The position numbers and the translations under genes are program-made. This document shows positions 1 to 4,657 of a stretch of DNA of 8,329 nt, piece by piece. The notes below the pieces were generated by a model that was not told where the DNA came from, searched no databases, and saw only the letters and a list, made by a program, of their open reading frames with translations. Position 1 is the stretch's first letter. Every line of letters begins with the position of its first letter. Source of the DNA: Lachnospiraceae bacterium UBA2860 (GTDB taxonomy: Bacteria > Bacillota > Clostridia > Lachnospirales > Lachnospiraceae); contig DEFE01000012.1 in the NCBI GenBank assembly GCA_002350625.1, positions 26,194-34,522 on the forward strand, written 5' to 3'.

Positions 1-477
1 ATGGAATTCATCTGCGACGAGTCCTGCGGCAAGTGCACGCCCTGCCGCATCGGCACGAAGCGCATGCTTGAGATCCTGACGAAGATCACGGAAGGCAAGG
101 GCACGATGGAGGATCTCGCAGAGCTCGAGAACCTCAGCGATACGGTCAGAACCAATTCGCTCTGCGCGCTCGGCCAGACGGCTGCCAACCCGGTAGATTC
201 TACACTGAAGCATTTCAGAGATGAATATATCGCTCATATCGTGGACAAGAAGTGCCCGGCTCACATCTGCAAGAACCTGATGGAATATCACATCATTCCG
301 GACAAGTGTATCGGCTGCGGCATGTGCGCGAGAGGATGCCCGGCAAGCTGCATTTCGGCTACGGATTATGTTGCAGAAGGGCACAAGAAGCCGTCCATGG
401 CGATCGATGCTGCGGCCTGCGTGAAGTGCGGCGCCTGCATCTCGACCTGCAAGTTCGGCGCGATCGAGAAGCGATAA
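1..477 (+). CDS. hydB: NAD-linked [FeFe]-hydrogenase subunit HydB (NuoF-like), C-terminal part only
   Basis: This is the C-terminal part of a NuoF-like subunit, which in HydABC enzymes binds FMN and NAD(H) and passes electrons to Fe-S clusters. The 158 residues visible begin just before the NuoF cluster motif SCGKCTPCR (Cys9, 12, 15), whose fourth ligand is Cys55 in SLCALGQ. A CPAHIC pair (Cys85, Cys90) follows. The tail is a two-[4Fe-4S] ferredoxin domain with Cys103/106/109/113 and Cys140/143/146/150. Family members are roughly 600 residues long and carry the FMN/NAD domain before this point. The ATG at position 1 is therefore almost certainly an internal Met and the gene is cut by the window edge. 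The added ferredoxin tail separates HydB/HndC-type subunits from respiratory NuoF. The stop lies 15 nt before hydA, which indicates one operon. The exact physiological class (bifurcating or simply NAD(P)-linked) is inference. Confidence 0.93.
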   Translation: MEFICDESCGKCTPCRIGTKRMLEILTKITEGKGTMEDLAELENLSDTVRTNSLCALGQTAANPVDSTLKHFRDEYIAHIVDKKCPAHICKNLMEYHIIPDKCIGCGMCARGCPASCISATDYVAEGHKKPSMAIDAAACVKCGACISTCKFGAIEKR

Positions 478-478
478 C

Positions 479-484
479 AGGAGG
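479..484 (+). promoter_or_regulatory. Ribosome binding site of hydA (decides start)
   Basis: AGGAGG lies 8 nt before the ATG at 493 but only 2 nt before the in-frame ATG at 487. The spacing favours 493 as the true start, giving a protein beginning MSKINIKIEG. The site follows directly after the hydB stop codon. Confidence 0.8.
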
Positions 485-492
485 ATATGTTC

Positions 493-2271
493 ATGTCAAA
501 AATCAATATCAAAATTGAGGGAATACCCTACCAGGTAGAAGAGAACATGACCATTCTCGAAGCCGCGAAATCCTGCGGCTATGAGATTCCTTCTCTTTGT
601 GCCTTCAATCACGGCGAGTGTAACCAGGGCAGCTGCCGTGTCTGCCTCGTGGAAGCTACGGGCGCGAGAGGCCTCGTGGCGAGCTGCGTGTATCCGGTCG
701 CGGAGGGCATGGAGATCCGCATCTCCTCCCCGAAGGCGACGGAAGCGAGAAGACGCAGCGTGGAACTGCTGCTGAGCAACCACAACGTGAACTGCCAGCA
801 GTGCGACAAGAACGGCAAGTGCGAGCTGCTTCACGTGGCTTATGCGACGGGCGCAGTAGAGGGAACGTTCCAGGGCGCGAAGACTCCGACGATCCTCGAC
901 GAGCTGGCTCCCGGCCTTGTCCGCGACACATCCAAGTGCATCCTGTGCGGACGCTGCATCGAGAGATGCAAGAACGCGCACGGCCTCGGCATTCTCGGCT
1001 TCGAGAACCGCGGCTTCCGCACATTCGTGAGCCCGGCTGAGAACAGAAGCTTTGCGGATTCTCCGTGTATCCAGTGCGGCCAGTGCGTCAATGTCTGCCC
1101 GACGGGCGCTCTTATGGAGCACTCCGAGATCAGCAAGATCGACGCGGCGATGAAGGCCGGCAAGCATGTGATCGCTCAGGCGGCTCCGGCTGTCCGCGCA
1201 TCCCTCGGCGAAGAGTTCGGCTATCCGATCGGCACGCCGGTGACCGGCAAGATGGCTGCGGCGATGAGAAGACTCGGTTTCGAGAGAGTCTACGACGTCA
1301 ACTTCGGCGCGGACCTCACGATCATGGAGGAAGGCACGGAGCTGCTCGGCCGTCTGACGAACGGCGGCGTGCTTCCGATGATCACCTCCTGCTCACCGGG
1401 CTGGATCAATTACGCGGAGTACAATTACGGCGATCTTCTGGATCACCTCAGCAGCTGCAAGTCCCCGCACCAGATGCAGGGCGCGATCATCAAGTCCTAC
1501 TGGGCTGAGCAGAACGGCATCGATCCGAAGGATGTCTTCGTGGTCTCCGTCATGCCCTGTACGGCAAAGAAGTTTGAGCGGCAGAGAGACCAGCTCAAGG
1601 TCGACGGCATCGACGATGTCGACGCGGTCATCACGACCCGCGAGCTCGGCCGCATGATCAAGAGAGCCGGTATCCTCTTCGACCGTCTGCCCGATGAAGA
1701 CTGGGATCAGGACATCATGGGCGATTACACCGGCGCGGGCGTCATCTTCGGCGTCACCGGCGGCGTGATGGAAGCGGCCCTTCGTACGGTCTACTTCAAG
1801 CTGACCGGCGAGGAGTACGGCAAGATCGAGTTCACGGAAGTCAGAGGCCATGACGCCGGCATCCGTGAGGCGGAGCTGGATATCAAGGGAACCAAGGTGA
1901 ACGTGGCGATCGCTTCCGGCATGAAGTCCGCGAAGGTGCTGCTCGACGAGATCCGCGAGGGCAAGTCGAAGTATCAGTTCATCGAGATCATGGGCTGCCC
2001 GGGCGGCTGCATCAACGGCGGCGGCCAGTCCTATGTCCGTCCGGTGTTCCTGCCGAACGAGAGCGACGACATCCTGGATACGTACAAGGAGAAGAGAGCG
2101 AAAGCGCTGTACTCCGAGGACGAGAGACAGACGATCCGCCAGTCGCACAACAATCCGCAGATCATCGAGCTCTACGAGAAGTTCCTCGGCGAGCCGAATT
2201 CGCACAAGGCGCATGAACTGCTCCACACGAGCTATGCGGCACGCGAAGGCTTCAATGACATTGCGGAATAA
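493..2271 (+). CDS. hydA: [FeFe]-hydrogenase catalytic subunit HydA
   Basis: Cytoplasmic iron-only hydrogenase, 592 residues, catalysing reversible H2 formation. Visible domains in order are: a plant-type [2Fe-2S] domain (Cys36, 48, 51, 65); a His-Cys [4Fe-4S] site (His97, Cys101, 104, 110); two [4Fe-4S] motifs (Cys149/152/155/159 and Cys192/195/198/202); the H-cluster domain; and a small-subunit-like C-terminal region with SHKAHELLH. H-cluster motifs are TSCSPGW (L1, Cys300), MPCTAKKFE (L2, Cys356) and EIMGCPGGCINGGGQ (L3, Cys502 and Cys506). L1 departs from the canonical TSCCPxW: the residue before Pro is Ser301. The length and cluster set match the catalytic subunit of multimeric NAD-linked enzymes, and the HydB neighbour 15 nt upstream supports a HydABC-type complex using NADH and probably ferredoxin. 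Maturases HydE, HydF and HydG are not in the window. The start at 493 is chosen over 487 from the ribosome-binding-site spacing. A strong terminator follows. Confidence 0.97.
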   Translation: MSKINIKIEGIPYQVEENMTILEAAKSCGYEIPSLCAFNHGECNQGSCRVCLVEATGARGLVASCVYPVAEGMEIRISSPKATEARRRSVELLLSNHNVNCQQCDKNGKCELLHVAYATGAVEGTFQGAKTPTILDELAPGLVRDTSKCILCGRCIERCKNAHGLGILGFENRGFRTFVSPAENRSFADSPCIQCGQCVNVCPTGALMEHSEISKIDAAMKAGKHVIAQAAPAVRASLGEEFGYPIGTPVTGKMAAAMRRLGFERVYDVNFGADLTIMEEGTELLGRLTNGGVLPMITSCSPGWINYAEYNYGDLLDHLSSCKSPHQMQGAIIKSYWAEQNGIDPKDVFVVSVMPCTAKKFERQRDQLKVDGIDDVDAVITTRELGRMIKRAGILFDRLPDEDWDQDIMGDYTGAGVIFGVTGGVMEAALRTVYFKLTGEEYGKIEFTEVRGHDAGIREAELDIKGTKVNVAIASGMKSAKVLLDEIREGKSKYQFIEIMGCPGGCINGGGQSYVRPVFLPNESDDILDTYKEKRAKALYSEDERQTIRQSHNNPQIIELYEKFLGEPNSHKAHELLHTSYAAREGFNDIAE

Positions 2272-2293
2272 GACAGTTTTAAGCGTGTAAGGG

Positions 2294-2325
2294 GTGGGCA
2301 GGTGCGATGCACCTGCCCGCTTTTT
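2294..2325 (+). terminator. Intrinsic terminator of the hyd operon
   Basis: A perfect 10-bp stem, GGGCAGGTGC (2296-2305) with GCACCTGCCC (2309-2318), closes a 3-nt loop. It can be extended by one G-T and one G-C pair at the base and is followed by TTTTT at 2321-2325. It lies 22 nt after the hydA stop, so hydA is very likely the last gene of its transcript. Confidence 0.93.
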
Positions 2326-2372
2326 GAGCACTGCATCCCGCTCGTAAATGCCGCAGGCATGAGGCAGCGGTG

Positions 2373-2402
2373 TTTAGATCCGGCCGGAATACAATGGATA
2401 AT
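2373..2402 (+). promoter_or_regulatory. Possible promoter of the amidase gene
   Basis: A weak -35-like TTTAGA (2373-2378), an 18-nt spacer and a -10-like GATAAT (2397-2402) lie after the hyd terminator and about 50 nt before the amidase start. A second -10-like TACAAT is at 2390-2395. The 10-mer GTTTACATAA (2410-2419) and a seven-T run (2421-2427) sit between this and the gene. The only firm support is the need for a promoter downstream of a strong terminator. Confidence 0.3.
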
Positions 2403-2409
2403 ACTTAGA

Positions 2410-2419
2410 GTTTACATAA
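2410..2419 (+). repeat. Isolated copy of 10-mer GTTTACATAA upstream of the amidase gene
   Basis: The 10-mer GTTTACATAA found here recurs exactly at 3744-3753, 3834-3843 and 3879-3888. This copy shares the preceding GA with the 3744 copy. It lies between the candidate promoter and the amidase start. Its role is unknown. Confidence 0.6.
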
Positions 2420-2451
2420 ATTTTTTTGCACATGCTGGGGGATTGTAAGCA

Positions 2452-3753
2452 ATGAGAGGGGCTTCTTTGAAGACGCGGCGAGCTGTACCATTTGCGATGC
2501 TGCTTGTTCTGCTTGTGCTGGCCGCGCCCTGCACCGTATTTGCGGGGAATGCCACGTCGAAGTATAAGGGCGTGAGCTACAGCAGAGTCTATGATTACGA
2601 ATATTACACGACCGAGACGACCTACGGGAAGCGCTATGCGGGGAAGCCGGAGAAGGCGATCGCGCATTTCGTCAGATACGGGATGAAGCGCGGCGAGCAG
2701 GCGATCGCGTCGTTTGATGTGAAGTCGTACCGCTACGGCTGCCCGAAGCTGCGGAGGGAGCTCGGGACGGACCTTCCGGCCTACTATATGCACTATCAGA
2801 AGACGGGGTATAAACGCGCGTACTACAGAAAGCGTGCGGTCGGCATTTCCGAAATGCAGGAGGCGATCACGAAGTACGGCAAGGTCGAGCTGAAGTCGAT
2901 CTACGACTATAATTATTATGTTAACCGCTATCCCGCCGTCATCAGGAAGGTCGGCGACGACGACCGCGCCGTGCTGAAGTATTTCGTCACGAAGGGAATG
3001 AAGAAGAACCAGACCGGCAGGGACCCTGAGAAATCTGAGAAGGCGTCGCCGAAATCCGCTGCGTATAAGAAGCTGAAGAAGAAGATCAAGTCCACGCATT
3101 CCTTTGACGGCACGGGGCTGATCGTCTGCATCGATCCGGGGCACCAGGCCGTCGGGGATTATTCGCACGAGGCGATCGGGCCGGGGTCCGGGACGACGAA
3201 GCCGAAGGTGACGAGCGGCGCGTACGGGCACTGGTCGCACAAAAATGAATTCGAGATCAATCTCGAGGTGAGCAAAAAGCTGCGCGACGAGCTCAAGGCG
3301 CGCGGGTACACGGTGGTCATGACGCGCACGACGCACAACGTGCATATCACCAATATCGAGCGCGCGCAGTTCGCCAACAAGTCGAAGGCGGACATCATGG
3401 TCCGCATCCACGCCAATGACATCGACGGCGCGTCGTCCTTAAACGGCGTCTTCTGCTACGCGGCCGCGGGCAACAACCGCTTCCTCTCGCAGAAGGTGAT
3501 CACGCGCGGGCAGCGGCTCGCCGTGCTGCTGAGAGACGCGCAGGCCGCCGCGACGGGACAGCGCAAGGGCGGGAACTTCTACGAAAATGACATGACCGGC
3601 ATCAACTGGGCGAAGATGCCCTGCGTGATCGTCGAGATGGGATACATGAGCAATCCGTCGGAGGATATGCGGCTGGCTAACTCGGGGTTCCAGATGAAGA
3701 TCGCGAAGGGGCTTGCAAACGGGATTGATCAGTATTTCCTGGAGTTTACATAA
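2452..3753 (+). CDS. Secreted N-acetylmuramoyl-L-alanine amidase (Amidase_3) with Tyr-rich N-terminal repeats
   Basis: Zinc amidase that should cleave the MurNAc-L-Ala bond of peptidoglycan outside the membrane; 433 residues. Residues 1-31 form a signal peptide: basic start, a hydrophobic run (MLLVLLVLAAP), then a likely cleavage site near VFAG. Residues about 37-195 contain about three degenerate Tyr-rich modules with DYEYY, AHFVRYGMKRG, AYYMHYQKTGYK, DYNYY and KYFVTKGMKKN. I recognise the pattern from secreted clostridial proteins and infer wall or surface binding. A Lys-rich linker leads to the catalytic domain, about residues 222-433. Probable zinc ligands are His231 in DPGH, Glu266 in NEFEIN and His320 in RIHAND; the catalytic Glu is Glu395 in VEMGYMSN. 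All key residues are present, so the enzyme looks active. A weak G-rich ribosome site (2437-2442) is 9 nt before the ATG. The stop is one base from the next start, suggesting coupling to a functionally unrelated methionine synthase gene. Confidence 0.92.
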   Translation: MRGASLKTRRAVPFAMLLVLLVLAAPCTVFAGNATSKYKGVSYSRVYDYEYYTTETTYGKRYAGKPEKAIAHFVRYGMKRGEQAIASFDVKSYRYGCPKLRRELGTDLPAYYMHYQKTGYKRAYYRKRAVGISEMQEAITKYGKVELKSIYDYNYYVNRYPAVIRKVGDDDRAVLKYFVTKGMKKNQTGRDPEKSEKASPKSAAYKKLKKKIKSTHSFDGTGLIVCIDPGHQAVGDYSHEAIGPGSGTTKPKVTSGAYGHWSHKNEFEINLEVSKKLRDELKARGYTVVMTRTTHNVHITNIERAQFANKSKADIMVRIHANDIDGASSLNGVFCYAAAGNNRFLSQKVITRGQRLAVLLRDAQAAATGQRKGGNFYENDMTGINWAKMPCVIVEMGYMSNPSEDMRLANSGFQMKIAKGLANGIDQYFLEFT

Positions 3754-3901
3754 GATGAAGGAAAGTGGGAGCGGAGGCGGCTCTGCGGGCGTAGATCATA
3801 TGGGAACGGACGGGAGCGGAGGCGGCTCTGCCGGTTTACATAATACTAACCCGGATGCCACTAAAGCGGCCTCCGACAGTTTACATAATATCGAACAGCT
3901 G
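3722..3901 (+). repeat. Decayed tandem repeat, four 45-bp units, across the amidase stop and the next start
   Basis: Units start at 3722, 3767, 3812 and 3857. Units 2 and 3 share an exact 20-mer (3767-3786 and 3812-3831). Units 1, 3 and 4 share GTTTACATAA at the same offset (3744, 3834, 3879), while unit 2 has a diverged version there. In the frame of the downstream gene each unit is 15 codons, with SLHKM, GVDHM, GLHNT and SLHNI at the equivalent place. The first unit overlaps the last 10 codons and the stop of the amidase gene. The candidate starts ATG 3755 and ATG 3800 occupy the same offset in neighbouring units. Confidence 0.8.
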
Positions 3902-4552
3902 CGGCCGGATATCGAAGAGGTCTGCCGCTACATGGGCGTCCGCCGCGGCATGGCAGACGCGCGCATCCTGCAGCTGGCGGAGGCGGCCGTGGACGAGCTT
4001 CTTCCGCGCCTTACGCCGCGAGAAGTGCACCGGGACTTCCCGCTCTCCGTGCGCGGAGAGGTATGCGATTTCACCTGCTTTTCCGCGAAGAGCCGCACGC
4101 TTGCCCGGCATCTTGCGGGCTGCGAACGCGTGCTCCTCTTCGCCGCGACGATCGGCGAGGGCGCGGATCTTCTGATCCGCCGCTACGCGAAGCGCGACAT
4201 GGCGCGCGCCGCCGCCGTGCAAGCCGCGTCCGCCGCGATGATCGAGACCTACGCGGATGCGCTCTGCGCTATGTGGCAGGAAGAGTTCGCGCTTCAGGGC
4301 TATCAGCTCATCACGCGCTACAGCCCCGGCTACGGCGACTTTCCTCTTGACGTGCAGCCGCTCTTTGCGGACGTGCTGAAAATGGAGAAGCACACCGGCA
4401 TCACGCTCACGGACTCGCTCCTTATGATGCCGTCGAAGTCGATCACAGCCGTCATCGGGATGAGGAAAGGCTCCTGCCGCGAGGCCGCGCCGGCATTGGA
4501 TCGCTGCGCAATGTGCGGGAAAGCAGACTGCGCATTTTCTGAAAAAACATGA
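3755..4552 (+). CDS. Stand-alone methionine synthase (B12-dependent) reactivation protein
   Basis: A 265-residue cytoplasmic protein related to the C-terminal activation domain of MetH. That domain binds S-adenosylmethionine and supports reductive methylation when the cobalamin cofactor is oxidised. The recognisable domain begins near residue 48 (EEVCRYMGVRRG). Visible signals are REVHRDFPL, the SAM-site-like RYSPGYGDFPLDVQ (residues 188-201), the PSKSITAVIG motif, and a C-terminal Cys cluster (Cys241, 251, 254, 259). The partner is directly downstream: metH, which lacks this domain, as in the split methionine synthase known from Thermotoga. Residues 1-47 are not conserved domain but low-complexity sequence with GSGGGSAG twice, encoded by a 45-bp tandem repeat. 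The chosen ATG lies one base after the amidase stop with GGAG 10 nt before it. ATG 3800 is an in-frame alternative but lacks a well-placed ribosome site. The TGA stop lies inside a palindromic repeat (4549-4575). Confidence 0.88.
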   Translation: MKESGSGGGSAGVDHMGTDGSGGGSAGLHNTNPDATKAASDSLHNIEQLRPDIEEVCRYMGVRRGMADARILQLAEAAVDELLPRLTPREVHRDFPLSVRGEVCDFTCFSAKSRTLARHLAGCERVLLFAATIGEGADLLIRRYAKRDMARAAAVQAASAAMIETYADALCAMWQEEFALQGYQLITRYSPGYGDFPLDVQPLFADVLKMEKHTGITLTDSLLMMPSKSITAVIGMRKGSCREAAPALDRCAMCGKADCAFSEKT

Positions 4553-4582
4553 CAAGGGGTCAGACCCGCTGTCATAAAAAAA
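4542..4582. repeat. Palindromic repeat copy 1, containing the stop codon of the reactivation gene
   Basis: ATGACA (4549-4554) pairs with TGTCAT (4570-4575) around an inner GGGGTC/GACCC stem with one or two mismatches. It is flanked by AAAAAAC on the left and seven A on the right. The TGA within ATGACA (4550-4552) is the stop codon of the preceding gene. Read on the minus strand the hairpin is followed by GTTTTTT, which is terminator-like in that direction only. Confidence 0.85.
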
Positions 4583-4583
4583 C

Positions 4584-4610
4584 ATGACAAGGGGTCTGAC
4601 CCTCTGTCAT
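4584..4610. repeat. Palindromic repeat copy 2
   Basis: Same structure as the copy just upstream: ATGACA (4584-4589) with TGTCAT (4605-4610), and GGGGTC/GACCCT inside with one G-T wobble. The central base is T where copies 1, 3 and 4 have A. The left flank is seven A and C, shared with the right flank of copy 1, so the two copies are in direct tandem. Confidence 0.85.
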
Positions 4611-4637
4611 AATTTCCGCGCATCATGTGCAGAATTT

Positions 4638-4644
4638 AAGGAGA
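4638..4644 (+). promoter_or_regulatory. Ribosome binding site of metH, long spacing
   Basis: AAGGAGA is 13 nt before the ATG at 4658, longer than usual. No other ATG, GTG or TTG in frame lies nearer, so 4658 stands as the start. Confidence 0.65.
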
Positions 4645-4657
4645 ATCAGCGAAGACT

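Noticed and set aside
1..3. ATG at position 1 as a true gene start
   Set aside because: The protein begins inside the conserved NuoF cluster domain and lacks the FMN/NAD domain, so this Met is internal to a gene cut by the window edge.
487..492. ATG at 487 as the hydA start
   Set aside because: AGGAGG ends only 2 nt before it. The ATG at 493 has normal 8-nt spacing and gives an N-terminus like that of other HydA proteins.
2341..2370. Hairpin CCGC/GCGG as a second terminator or leader structure upstream of the amidase gene
   Set aside because: The stem is only about 4 bp with mismatches, and the T-run at 2421 is too far away to form an intrinsic terminator with it.
3857..3872. GCCACTAAAGCGG as a fragment of a cobalamin riboswitch upstream of metH
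   Set aside because: Only the short GCCACT word resembles the B12 box. No surrounding conserved helices are visible, it lies in coding sequence, and it is about 800 nt from metH.
4542..4610. Tandem hairpins as a CRISPR array
   Set aside because: Only two adjacent units with about 8 nt of A-rich sequence between them, no variable spacers of constant length, and further single copies elsewhere in the window. This is a palindromic interspersed repeat.
4553..4657. SAM or T-box type leader before metH
   Set aside because: The interval is filled by two palindromic repeats and a ribosome binding site. None of the conserved riboswitch or T-box core words is present.
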